A DNA stretch of 64,000 nt from Deferribacteraceae bacterium UBA6793 (GCA_002452405.1 DKFP01000014.1:459498-523497), one strand, 5' to 3'; positions 1 to 7,053 are shown, counted from the stretch's first letter. Translations and numbers: made by a program. Notes: generated from the letters alone by a model not told the origin.

Positions 1-175
1 CACGGGCTAAAGCCCTCGCAGAGACGGGAAGTCTTTGCGAGCGCAGCTTTTCCCTGTCATTGCGAGGAATGAAATGACGAAGCAATCTGTATTAAAGAAA
101 CACAGACTGCCACGGGCTAAAGCCCTCGCAGTGACGGAAAGTCATTGCGAGGAATGAAATGACGAAGCAATCTGT
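1..175. repeat. Family-1 palindromic repeat, two tandem units
   Basis: Two units lie head to tail. The second (102-175) is complete: it opens with ACAGACTGC and closes with GCAATCTGT, and its inner arms TCGCAGTGAC and GTCATTGCGA are near-perfect inverted repeats around a short GGAAA centre. The first (1-90) starts inside the left arm, so the window edge may cut it. A sub-motif, CACGGGCTAAAGCCC, sits in the left arm. The same unit recurs at about twelve other loci in this window. No open reading frame of its own is evident. Confidence 0.8.
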
Positions 176-192
176 ATTAACAAAGGTATTTT

Positions 193-483
193 ATGAAACA
201 AGGCTATGTATACATTATGACCAGCAATAACCACACAACATTATATGTTGGCGTGACATCCGACTTGGTCAAAAGGGTATACGAGCATAAAAATAACTTA
301 GCCGAAGGTTTTACAAAAAGGTATAACCTGCATAACCTTGTATACTATGAGGTTGTGGGAAATATAGAAACTGCCATAACCAGAGAGAAACAAATCAAAG
401 GCGGACGCAGGCAGAAGAAGCTGGATTTAATAAACTCAGTAAATCCGCAATGGACGGATTTATATGATGAAATATGTTTGTGA
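193..483 (+). CDS. Small GIY-YIG single-domain nuclease
   Basis: A 96-residue protein that is little more than one GIY-YIG domain (UPF0213/YhbQ-like size). The motif appears as YVYI at residues 5-8 and YVGV at 18-21. The expected catalytic arginine is R28 (LVKRVYEH) and the metal-binding glutamate is E65 (TREKQIKG), so the active site looks intact. The basic tail GGRRQKK could contact DNA. Such nucleases cut DNA with one metal ion, but the cellular role of the small single-domain forms is poorly defined. The gene is bracketed tightly: the left repeat array ends 17 bases before the start codon and the right array begins at the stop codon. This suggests the nuclease and repeats form one unit, as transposases do with REP elements; that is inference. 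Confidence 0.85.
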   Translation: MKQGYVYIMTSNNHTTLYVGVTSDLVKRVYEHKNNLAEGFTKRYNLHNLVYYEVVGNIETAITREKQIKGGRRQKKLDLINSVNPQWTDLYDEICL

Positions 484-657
484 GATTGCTTCACCCATTA
501 AGAGTTCGCAATGACGTTTAGTTCTCTCCGTCACTGCGAGAAGCGGAGCGACGAAGCAGTCTGTATTAACATGAGCACAGATTGCTTCACCCATAAGGGT
601 TCGCAATGACGTTTAGTTTTCTGTCTTTGCGAGGAATGAAATGACGAAACAATCTGT
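482..657. repeat. Family-1 palindromic repeat, two tandem units
   Basis: Two units: 482-564 (begins GATTGCTTCACCC at the GIY-YIG stop codon, ends GCAGTCTGT) and 577-657 (ACAGATTGC to CAATCTGT). Inner arms TTCGCAATGACG and GTCTTTGCGAGG pair imperfectly. The left arms carry the variant CACCCATAAGGGTTCGC, which makes a nested small palindrome. The array mirrors the one upstream of the nuclease gene. Confidence 0.8.
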
Positions 658-703
658 ATTTAAAACAATATAAAGAATAAAAATAATATCCGAGGAGAGA
701 TAG

Positions 704-1135
704 ATGAAAAAGATCCTTTTTCTTATGATGATTAACATGTGTGTTTTCGCTACGGCATATGCGGATTTCACAAGGAATGCAACAACCGGTATCGTCACAG
801 ACAGCCGCACAGGTCTTATGTGGCAGGATGATGCTGTCAGCTCAACTATGACATGGTCGGCAGCCATAACCTATTGCGAGGACAAGGTGCTTGGCGGATA
901 CAGCGACTGGAGACTACCGAACCAGAGAGAACTTTTATCGATAGCCGACAGAAGCCGTTATAACCCGGCGACAAATTCAGTATTTGTTAATACGGCTTCG
1001 GACGGTTACTGGTCGTCTACTGCAAATGTAGGTAGCACCGGCTATGCGTGGGGTGTCTCCTTCGACGGCGGCTACACTTACGCAAACATTAAGAACAACG
1101 ACTATTACGCCAGGTGTGTTCGGAGCGGACAGTGA
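704..1135 (+). CDS. Secreted DUF1566 (Lcl C-terminal-like) domain protein
   Basis: A 143-residue protein with a clear Sec signal peptide (MKKILFLMMINMCVFATAYA, cleaved near residue 20). The mature part is one DUF1566 domain. Typical features are GLMWQDD near residue 46, WSAAITYCE near 60, the hallmark DWRLPNQREL near 77, and YWSSTAN and ARCVRSG near the end. The domain is found in secreted or surface bacterial proteins and its function is unknown. The start follows a good ribosome site (GAGGAG). Family-1 repeats sit on both sides, so it lies in the same repeat-rich accessory stretch as the GIY-YIG gene. Confidence 0.8.
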   Translation: MKKILFLMMINMCVFATAYADFTRNATTGIVTDSRTGLMWQDDAVSSTMTWSAAITYCEDKVLGGYSDWRLPNQRELLSIADRSRYNPATNSVFVNTASDGYWSSTANVGSTGYAWGVSFDGGYTYANIKNNDYYARCVRSGQ

Positions 1136-1143
1136 TAAATAAT

Positions 1144-1226
1144 CGTCATTGCGAGGAATGAAATGACGAAGCAATCTGTATTAAAGTAACACAGACTGCC
1201 ACGGGCTAAAGCCCTCGCAGAGACAG
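1144..1226. repeat. Family-1 repeat, right arm followed by left arm
   Basis: A right arm (GTCATTGCGAGG... to GCAATCTGT, about 1144-1179) is followed after a short spacer by a left arm (ACAGACTGCC...TCGCAGAGAC, about 1191-1225). The order is inside-out relative to a full unit, as if one unit had lost its left half and the next its right half. It starts nine bases after the DUF1566 stop codon. Confidence 0.7.
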
Positions 1227-1237
1227 AATAGCTTTAT

Positions 1238-1266
1238 AAAGGGGTGCGGAAATGCACCCTTTTTTC
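1238..1266 (+). terminator. Intrinsic terminator
   Basis: The stem GGGTGC/GCACCC with a six-base loop is followed by seven T residues. It closes the repeat/DUF1566 unit ahead of the toxin gene. Two other terminators in the window (near 2221 and 17459) have a closely similar stem. Confidence 0.8.
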
Positions 1267-1305
1267 GTTTGTTGACGTTGAAAGGATAAAAATATATATT
1301 TTATT

Positions 1306-1875
1306 ATGACTGATAATCAAAAAGTATTGTACATAATTGCGGGTGCAAACGGCAGTGGTAAAACCACATTTGCAAAGTCATTTGCGGATATTGATAAATT
1401 ATATTTTATAAATGCCGATGAAATCGCTAAGAGTTTTGATTCTGATAATATAGATAAATATAAAATTCTTGCAGGTAAGCAGTTTTTTAAAGAGCTTAAT
1501 GAGTCTCTGACAGTTGACAGTTCTTTTGTCATCGAAACGACATTATCTGGCAAGTATCTTGTTAAAATTATCAATAAGGCAAAACAACGGAACTTTAAGA
1601 TTGTGATAATATATCTTTTTTTGGAGACTGAATCTGAGCATGTTTTCAGGGTTGCAAACAGGGTGTTTAACGGCGGACACGATATCCCTGAACAAGATAT
1701 TGTAAGAAGATATAAAAGAAGTAAATCTCTTTTTTGGAATCTTTATAAAGAGATGGCTGATGAATGGATGCTTTTTTTCAACGGTGACGACGACTTTCAA
1801 TACGTAGCCAATCAGAATGAAGTATTGAATCCGTATTTGTTTGATGTTTTCCTAAATGGAGTGAAACATGAGTGA
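1306..1875 (+). CDS. Zeta-toxin-like P-loop kinase
   Basis: A 189-residue protein with a Walker A motif GANGSGKTT at residues 13-21, an N-A-D-E segment near 36-39 and an E-T-T stretch near 77, the arrangement seen in zeta toxins and related small P-loop kinases. Zeta toxins phosphorylate UDP-N-acetylglucosamine and so poison cell-wall synthesis; other members of the fold have other substrates, so the target here is inferred. The gene is AT-rich compared with housekeeping genes. A TTGACG/TATATT promoter-like pair (1272-1277 and 1295-1300, 17-base spacer) would start transcription almost at the ATG, so the message may be nearly leaderless. The 65-residue gene downstream overlaps its end by 8 bases. 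That is toxin-first order, unlike classical epsilon-zeta. Confidence 0.75.
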   Translation: MTDNQKVLYIIAGANGSGKTTFAKSFADIDKLYFINADEIAKSFDSDNIDKYKILAGKQFFKELNESLTVDSSFVIETTLSGKYLVKIINKAKQRNFKIVIIYLFLETESEHVFRVANRVFNGGHDIPEQDIVRRYKRSKSLFWNLYKEMADEWMLFFNGDDDFQYVANQNEVLNPYLFDVFLNGVKHE

Positions 1876-2065
1876 ACTTAGAGATAAAATTACTAAAATC
1901 GGTAACGACGCTGTCAGAAAAGCACAGCAGAACAGCCTTAAAAACGGCATTGCAAATGTTTACAGCAAAAATAATGTCATCTATTTTCAGCTTCCTGACG
2001 GCACGATAACACAGGATGTTCCTGCCGATTACCGAGATAAAATTTCTACACTTGCCTCTGAATAA
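1868..2065 (+). CDS. Small protein, candidate antitoxin partner of the zeta-like kinase
   Basis: A 65-residue protein whose start codon lies inside the 3' end of the kinase gene, which implies translational coupling. Its N-terminal third (residues 1-28) looks like a charged amphipathic helix, and the rest (NVYSKNNVIYFQLPDG) looks like a short beta hairpin with an acidic tail. I do not recognise a family. Position and size suggest an antitoxin or immunity partner. It shows no resemblance I can see to the three-helix epsilon antitoxin, so a different mode of inhibition, or no inhibition at all, is possible. Confidence 0.6.
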   Translation: MSELRDKITKIGNDAVRKAQQNSLKNGIANVYSKNNVIYFQLPDGTITQDVPADYRDKISTLASE

Positions 2066-2092
2066 AAACAGTCTACAAATGCAGACTGTTTT
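2065..2092 (+). terminator. Intrinsic terminator of the toxin/partner pair
   Basis: The inverted repeat AAAACAGTCT/AGACTGTTTT with an eight-base loop starts at the partner's stop codon. The U-tract is short (four T) but in the right place. Confidence 0.6.
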
Positions 2093-2096
2093 AGCT

Positions 2097-2202
2097 CGCA
2101 GCAAGCTGTATTAATAAAAACACAGATGATGCCGAACAAGTTCGCCATTTCTCCGCTACGCTACGAAAAGCCACAGCCCTTTCAGGGCTTCGCAATGACA
2201 GA
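2097..2202. repeat. Degenerate family-1 repeat
   Basis: Fragments of family-1 arms are recognisable: GCAGCAAGCTGT, then ACAGATGATGCCG, then CAGGGCTTCGCAATGACAG. The interior has diverged. It fills most of the gap between the toxin pair and the convergent znuA gene. Confidence 0.5.
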
Positions 2203-2218
2203 AACAATTTAAATACAA

Positions 2219-2243
2219 GGGGGGCGCAGATGCGCCCCTTTTT
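2219..2243 (+). terminator. Intrinsic terminator between convergent genes
   Basis: The perfect stem GGGGCGCA/TGCGCCCC with a two-base loop is followed by five T on the plus strand. It sits between the toxin pair (plus) and znuA (minus). The minus-strand T-run is poor, so it mainly serves the plus strand. Confidence 0.75.
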
Positions 2244-2244
2244 G

Positions 2245-3114
2245 TTATTGTCCGGCGATGGCTTTCGCCACTTTGAGCATATTATTTTCCCAGTCGGCTG
2301 AAAGCGGGTCTATGATTACCACCTTTGCGCCTGTTTCCTTTGCTATTGTCTGAACCTCTTTTTGTGAAAACTGAGGCTGAGCAAATATTGTTTTCAGTTT
2401 TTCGTGTTTCGCCGTGTCGATAAGTTTTGCAAGTTCCGCAGGTTTCGGTGACTTGCCGTCTATTTCCACGGATACCTGTGTCAGTTTATATCTGTCGGCG
2501 AAATAACCCCATGACGGGTGAAACACCATGAATTTTTTGTTTTTTGACGACTGAACAGTTCTGGCTATCTGCTGGTCGAGCACTTTCAGGTTGTTTGTGA
2601 ACCCGTTAAGGTTTGCTGTGTAAAAATTCTTATTCATAGGGTCTGCTTGTGAAAGAGCGGCGGCGATGTTCTTTGCCTGCGCCATGACGAGCACGGGGTC
2701 AAGCCAGATGTGAGGGTCAGCCATTCCGTGGTCGTGGTCATGGTGCCCGTGTTCCTCTTTTTCTTCGTCAGCATCGTGGTGTTCTTCCATCTCTCTTTTT
2801 TTGATGCCCTTATCAGTGGCAACGATTTTCAGATTTTTGTTCACGCCGGCAATTTTTTTAAGCCATGCCTGTTCGGAAGGGTCGCTGATTGAAAAGTATA
2901 TGGACGATTGAGCCAGCTCGGTCATCTGTTTCGGTCTTGGTTCGTATGAGTGCGGGCTTGAGCCTGCGGGCACGAGAACAAAAACGTCCGCCTTGTCCTT
3001 TGCTATCTGCTCAACAAAATATTTCTGGGGGGCAATGGAGACGAACACCTTCATTTTGGCGAACGCCGGAGCCGCGATGAGTACGGCACACATAAACAAT
3101 ACTAACTTGCGCAT
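2245..3114 (-). CDS. znuA: Zinc ABC transporter substrate-binding protein (ZnuA/TroA family)
   Basis: A 289-residue periplasmic metal-binding protein of the cluster A-I solute-binding family. It has a Sec signal peptide (MRKLVLFMCAVLIAAPAFA), the conserved GSSPHSYEPRP segment with its metal-ligand histidine, and a histidine/acid-rich loop (HHDHDHGMADPHIWLDP) typical of zinc rather than manganese binders. Conserved FHPSWGYFADRY and DPLSADW follow. The ATG at 3114 is preferred over an upstream GTG because GGAAGG lies at the right distance. The start overlaps the end of the upstream regulator gene by 13 bases, so the two are cotranscribed. No znuB or znuC is present in the window, so the permease and ATPase must be elsewhere. 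Confidence 0.9.
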   Translation of the reverse strand: MRKLVLFMCAVLIAAPAFAKMKVFVSIAPQKYFVEQIAKDKADVFVLVPAGSSPHSYEPRPKQMTELAQSSIYFSISDPSEQAWLKKIAGVNKNLKIVATDKGIKKREMEEHHDADEEKEEHGHHDHDHGMADPHIWLDPVLVMAQAKNIAAALSQADPMNKNFYTANLNGFTNNLKVLDQQIARTVQSSKNKKFMVFHPSWGYFADRYKLTQVSVEIDGKSPKPAELAKLIDTAKHEKLKTIFAQPQFSQKEVQTIAKETGAKVVIIDPLSADWENNMLKVAKAIAGQ

Positions 3115-3521
3115 GAGCTGCACCTTCCTTTAAGTATGAGTTCTACGGATGAAACTTCTTTCTGCTGTCCGAGTTTTATGAAAAAAGCGGACTCGTCGAA
3201 TCCGTATGGCTTGAGACACTCAATCCCGCCGCAATTTTCGCATATGAAATGGGCGTGTGGCGGGTTGTGCTCGCAGGATTTTTCATAGAACGTAAGCCCG
3301 CTGTCCGCATGTACCGGGCGCACAAGCCCTTTTTCTGTAAAGAGCTTCATTGCACGGTAAACAGTGGCAAGATCTATGCCTCTGTTTTTCACCATAAGAT
3401 GCAATTCGTTTGCAGACATTGGTCTTTCGCTGTCCAGCACTGCATGGAGAATTGTTTCTCTTGCCTCTGTTTTTACAGTATTTGTGATTTTAAGCAGGTT
3501 GTCTGCTTTACATTTTTCCAT
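3102..3521 (-). CDS. zur: Fur-family regulator, probably the zinc regulator Zur
   Basis: A 139-residue Fur-family repressor. A winged-helix domain (residues 1-80, with RPMSANELHL and DLATVYRAMKLF for the recognition helix) precedes a metal-binding dimerisation half. The latter has HAHFICENCGGIECL and a C-terminal CSSC, supplying two Cys-X2-Cys pairs for the structural zinc. Cotranscription with znuA points to zinc sensing, hence Zur rather than Fur or PerR. A 17-base palindrome 18 bases upstream of the start codon is a good autoregulatory operator. Confidence 0.85.
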   Translation of the reverse strand: MEKCKADNLLKITNTVKTEARETILHAVLDSERPMSANELHLMVKNRGIDLATVYRAMKLFTEKGLVRPVHADSGLTFYEKSCEHNPPHAHFICENCGGIECLKPYGFDESAFFIKLGQQKEVSSVELILKGRCSSCAS

Positions 3522-3538
3522 GAGCTAATGATACATCT

Positions 3539-3555
3539 TTGCAAATGATTTGCAA
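3539..3555 (-). promoter_or_regulatory. Zur/Fur-type operator overlapping the zur-znuA promoter
   Basis: A perfect 8-1-8 palindrome, TTGCAAATCATTTGCAA read on the minus strand. It contains the 7-1-7 inverted repeat layout typical of Fur-family boxes. Its first TTGCAA can serve as the -35 element, with TATCAT 16 bases further as -10, so bound repressor would block polymerase. Confidence 0.75.
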
Positions 3556-3572
3556 GTATAAAAAAGAAGAAT

Positions 3573-3612
3573 AGATTGCTTCGTCGCTTTACTCCTCGCG
3601 AAGACGAAGTGA
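3573..3612. repeat. Family-1 repeat, left half only
   Basis: AGATTGCTTCGTCGC...CTCCTCGCGAAGACG matches the left arm of family 1; no right arm follows. It is one of the few copies that do not sit next to a stop codon, lying in the divergent gap between zur and the flagellar genes. The rest of the gap (3613-3737) shows nothing I recognise. Confidence 0.65.
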
Positions 3613-3737
3613 CGCTGTTTCTGAGAATGTATAAGGTTTCAGGGATGAAACCCGCTTGCGTGAATGAAGGGAGGCTTCGCCGACCGTAATGTTACGCAAT
3701 TTTTCCATGGATGGATAAAATTGCGCACAATCAAATC

Positions 3738-3753
3738 TGGCACCTCCATTGCT
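3738..3753 (+). promoter_or_regulatory. Sigma-54 promoter for the flagellar rod operon
   Basis: TGGCAC, five bases, then TTGCT is a full match to the -24/-12 consensus for RpoN polymerase. It lies 24 bases before the AGGAG-preceded start of the first flagellar-cluster gene. An activator of the FlrC/FlgR type would be needed; none is encoded in this window. Confidence 0.85.
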
Positions 3754-3776
3754 TCTACACATTTCAGGAGCGAAAA

Positions 3777-4529
3777 ATGAAGAAATTATTTCCCATATTG
3801 CTAGCCGCAATTGTCTTCGCTGGATGTTCAGTGAAGAATAAGGCGGTTGATGTTATAGAGAACAACCCCGTCACTTCGGTCGGCAAAAACGTAACCAACA
3901 GAATCGACAGTCTCATCATAGAGCCTGTAACGGAACTTATGAGACCCAGCTCGGGGCTGTTGCTTTTCGCTGTTGTTCTTGAGACCAACACAAACGTTTC
4001 GTCGCTCCTGTATGACAAAACGAAGGAAAAGGCGGAAGATTACGCCCATATCGTTACGAAGAAGCTGGATCACGGTCGATTCATATATGTGGTTCCGCCG
4101 CGGATAATCCATTCCGACGGAACATATGAGTTCAACGAGACCCTGCACACCCAGATACGCAATTTTATGGCGGCTGGTGAATACGGTATCCCTGTGGACA
4201 CCATAGCGCAGGCGGAATATATCGTTGTTTTCAATGCGAAGGAGTCTTTCGACAGGAACTACGGAACGAACTCGTCTCAGGTGAATTTTTCCATAATGAA
4301 GAAGGATGACACTCCGGTTTACGCTGCCAGTCTGCGTATGGAGAGCAAATCGGATAAGAATTTCTGGTATTACCCGGAAAAGAAAGCTATGCCGGTCAGA
4401 ACGCTGACGATGAAAGGGCTTGCATATATAATGGCTAACAGTCTGCCGGAGGCGCACGGCGACAGGACAAAACTTCAGGCAGCCACAGACAAAGCGCTTG
4501 CCAAAGTCGGAATGAACAGGGAGGGCTGA
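3777..4529 (+). CDS. Lipoprotein of unknown function heading the flagellar operon
   Basis: A 250-residue protein with a lipoprotein signal (MKKLFPILLAAIVFAGCSVK; lipobox F-A-G-C with C17 lipidated). The start at 3777 is chosen because AGGAG precedes it and the signal peptide begins there; a longer reading from 3711 would bury it. The body has no motif I recognise: a mixed alpha/beta region with VVPPRIIHSDG and AEYIVVFNAKES in the middle, and a C-terminal helix. It is the first gene after a sigma-54 promoter and is only 3 bases from flgF. A role as an outer-membrane accessory of the flagellum (as for FlgP- or FlgO-like lipoproteins) is plausible but unproven. Confidence 0.7.
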   Translation: MKKLFPILLAAIVFAGCSVKNKAVDVIENNPVTSVGKNVTNRIDSLIIEPVTELMRPSSGLLLFAVVLETNTNVSSLLYDKTKEKAEDYAHIVTKKLDHGRFIYVVPPRIIHSDGTYEFNETLHTQIRNFMAAGEYGIPVDTIAQAEYIVVFNAKESFDRNYGTNSSQVNFSIMKKDDTPVYAASLRMESKSDKNFWYYPEKKAMPVRTLTMKGLAYIMANSLPEAHGDRTKLQAATDKALAKVGMNREG

Positions 4530-4532
4530 CAG

Positions 4533-5300
4533 ATGCTCAACGGAATGTACACTGCGACCGGAGGTCTGATGGTTCAGCAGAGGCGGATGGACGTTATATC
4601 CAACAACCTCGCGAACGCAAGTACCAAAGGTTACAAATCTGACACGGCGGTATTTTCGCAGTACCTCGCAAATGCGGGCAAGTACCCCGACGACGTTATA
4701 AGAAACAGCACCTATAACAAGACCATAAACGCCACATCAAGGCTTGACGATATCAAAACGGATTTTGCCATGGGGAATATGCAGGAAACTGGGCGCAGTC
4801 TGGATTTTGCACTGACCAATCCCAATTCATATTTTGCCGTGGATACGCCTTTTGGAATCCGCTTTACGCGAAACGGTGATTTCACGGTGGATTCCACAGG
4901 TGAGCTGACCACGCAGGAGGGGTATAAGGTGCTTTCAAACCTGACAGTGCCGCAGAATATCCCGATACCTCAGAATGCGCAGACACTTGTAATCGCAGAG
5001 AACGGCGACGTGCTGGTCAATGGCATTGCGACAATGCGCATAGCGACTGCGGAGTTTGAGGACATGGACAAGCTGGAAAAGGTAGGGAGTAACTTGTTTG
5101 CCGCAGTGGACATGCTGCCGGAGGAGTCTGAAAATCCCGGCATTGAGCAGGGATTTCTGGAAGGCAGTAACGTTAACCCCGTTGCGGAGATGGTGCGGAT
5201 GATAGAAGCGAACAGGACTTTTGAGACATATCAGAAGGTCGTCACAACCATAGACGAACTCAACAATAAAGCAGTTAATTCTGTCGGCTCAATGAGCTAA
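4533..5300 (+). CDS. flgF: Flagellar proximal rod protein FlgF
   Basis: A 255-residue axial protein of the FlgE/F/G rod-hook family. The N-terminal rod motif (QRRMDVISNNLANAST) and the C-terminal coiled segment (NPVAEMVRMIEANRTFETY) are both present and form the D0 helices. Shorter central domain and gene order (directly before flgG) identify it as FlgF. It forms part of the proximal rod that crosses the periplasm. Confidence 0.92.
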   Translation: MLNGMYTATGGLMVQQRRMDVISNNLANASTKGYKSDTAVFSQYLANAGKYPDDVIRNSTYNKTINATSRLDDIKTDFAMGNMQETGRSLDFALTNPNSYFAVDTPFGIRFTRNGDFTVDSTGELTTQEGYKVLSNLTVPQNIPIPQNAQTLVIAENGDVLVNGIATMRIATAEFEDMDKLEKVGSNLFAAVDMLPEESENPGIEQGFLEGSNVNPVAEMVRMIEANRTFETYQKVVTTIDELNNKAVNSVGSMS

Positions 5301-5311
5301 GGAGCAGATAA

Positions 5312-6100
5312 ATGTTCAGAGCACTTTGGACAGCCGCCTCCGGTATGACGGCACAACAGACGAATATTGATACCATATCGAACAACCTTGCGAACGTTAA
5401 CAACATCGGATTTAAAAAATCCAGAACGTTCTTTCAGGATCTCATATATCAGGAGATAAAACCGGCGGGAGCGATCTCCGCGGCAGGTCTGACACACCCG
5501 ACAGGTATTCAGGTGGGGCTTGGTACAAAGGTTTCCGCTATTGAGAAGGTTCATTCTCAGGGTAGTTTTCAGAACACCGACGTTGACCTTGACATAGCCA
5601 TCGAAGGGGACGGATATTTCCAGTTCCAGCTTCCCAACGGCGACATAGGATACACCAGAGCCGGTTCGCTGAAAATTGACGTCAACGGCAACCTGACTAA
5701 CGAAAACGGATATCTCCTCGACCCTGCGGTGACAATTCCCGACAACACAACGTCCATAGCTTTCGGTGAGGACGGAACAATAAGTGTAGTGACTCCTGAT
5801 CAGAACGAAGCACAGGAGGTCGGACAGATCGAGCTTGTGCGTTTCATTAACCCGGCTGGTCTGAAAGCAATAGGAAAAAATTTCTTCATACCTTCCGGCG
5901 CCAGCGGTGAGCCGGTGGCAGGAGTTCCCGGAGAGGAAAATTTCGGTACCATAGCGCAGGGCGTTCTGGAAATGTCGAACGTAAGCGTTGTTGAAGATAT
6001 GGTAAATATGATAACCGCCCAGAGAGCCTATGAGATAAATTCAAAGGCGATTCAGACAGCGGACGACATGCTACAGGTTGTAAACAGTCTCAAAAGGTAA
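5312..6100 (+). CDS. flgG: Flagellar distal rod protein FlgG
   Basis: A 262-residue protein, the usual FlgG length. It begins MFRALWTAASGMTAQQTNID followed by NNLANVNNIGFKKSRTFFQDL, the FlgG-type loop that rigidifies the distal rod. It ends with DMVNMITAQRAYEINSKA, the terminal D0 helix. It is separated from flgF by 11 bases with an AGGAG ribosome site, in the same operon. Confidence 0.96.
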   Translation: MFRALWTAASGMTAQQTNIDTISNNLANVNNIGFKKSRTFFQDLIYQEIKPAGAISAAGLTHPTGIQVGLGTKVSAIEKVHSQGSFQNTDVDLDIAIEGDGYFQFQLPNGDIGYTRAGSLKIDVNGNLTNENGYLLDPAVTIPDNTTSIAFGEDGTISVVTPDQNEAQEVGQIELVRFINPAGLKAIGKNFFIPSGASGEPVAGVPGEENFGTIAQGVLEMSNVSVVEDMVNMITAQRAYEINSKAIQTADDMLQVVNSLKR

Positions 6101-6106
6101 TATAGT

Positions 6107-6961
6107 GTGAGAATGAGACTGATTATTCTGTTTATAGCTTTTTTTGTATTTGCCGGAGCACAGGCAAACGAAATACTTATAGATTCCGAGTGCATAACGC
6201 TCAGGGATATCTTTCCCGATTTCCCCATAAACGACAACGTTGCCTGCGGGCTTGACTATGGTCAGGAAAAAGTTATTAACAGGCAGATGGCAGCCTACAT
6301 CATCAATAAATATAAGATTGCGGGTGCCGTGCCGGGCGAGGCCACGTTCAGGCGGCGCGGAACCGAGATATCCCCTGATAAATTCAAAGACGACATCAGA
6401 AATCAGCTTGCCGTTATGTATCCTGATATGAACGTTGAGGTTGAGGACGTGCGCATGTCCAGACCCTTTTACACTGCGGACAATATGCAGTATAAAATTG
6501 ATATTCCTGTGAACAGGTTTGGTAACGTTTCGGTCGGTGTGGACAACGGCACGCGGAAATACAGCTACAGTGTATTGCTGCGGGCTTATAAGGATGTATA
6601 TATCGCCTCTTCCATGATAAAGAAGGGCGACAGCGTCGCGTCAAAATCAACCCTTTACAAGATGGATATGTCAAAGGTTCACGGCGAACCCGTCTTGAAG
6701 CTGAACGGGTTCATGGCAAGCATAAACATCCCGGCGGGCAGAGTGATAACCGACAATATTGTTGAGAAACAACCGGACGCTCTGAAAGATTCAAACGTCA
6801 CTATTATATATAAGTCCGACAATCTTGAGATCGCCGCGCAGGGAAGACTGACCGAGGACGCCTATGAGGGAAAAAACGTCCGCGTGGAAAACATAGCCAG
6901 CGGCAAAATTATCCGCGGAGTGTACGCCGAAGGTCGGAAAGTCATTGTAAACTCAAGATAA
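6107..6961 (+). CDS. flgA: Flagellar P-ring assembly chaperone FlgA
   Basis: A 284-residue periplasmic protein with a signal peptide (cleaved after A-G-A-Q-A). It has an N-terminal FlgA region and a C-terminal SAF domain, visible as the repeated VYIASSMIKKGD and FMASINIPAGRVIT segments, ending SGKIIRGVYAEGRKVIV. FlgA helps FlgI polymerise into the P-ring. The start is taken as GTG at 6107; an in-frame ATG at 6113 is an equal alternative. It closes the flgF-G-A transcription unit. Confidence 0.9.
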   Translation: MRMRLIILFIAFFVFAGAQANEILIDSECITLRDIFPDFPINDNVACGLDYGQEKVINRQMAAYIINKYKIAGAVPGEATFRRRGTEISPDKFKDDIRNQLAVMYPDMNVEVEDVRMSRPFYTADNMQYKIDIPVNRFGNVSVGVDNGTRKYSYSVLLRAYKDVYIASSMIKKGDSVASKSTLYKMDMSKVHGEPVLKLNGFMASINIPAGRVITDNIVEKQPDALKDSNVTIIYKSDNLEIAAQGRLTEDAYEGKNVRVENIASGKIIRGVYAEGRKVIVNSR

Positions 6962-7001
6962 CACTTGACTGTCAACCCCTCTCCATAATCCAATCATAAT
7001 C

Positions 7002-7017
7002 TGGCACGAATTTTGTT
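7002..7017 (+). promoter_or_regulatory. Probable sigma-54 promoter for flgHIJ
   Basis: TGGCAC, five bases, TTGTT. The -24 element is perfect; the -12 element has GT where GC is usual. It lies 36 bases before the flgH start in the only sizeable gap of the rod/ring cluster. It resembles the promoter at 3738, so flgH-flgI-flgJ is probably a second RpoN-dependent unit. Confidence 0.7.
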
Positions 7018-7053
7018 ATTACTCCTTATGAAAATAAGCTGCGGAGTATGACA

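Noticed and set aside
1..657. CRISPR array
   Set aside because: The repeated units are long imperfect palindromes in different states of decay, not short identical repeats with uniform unique spacers, and no cas gene is near.
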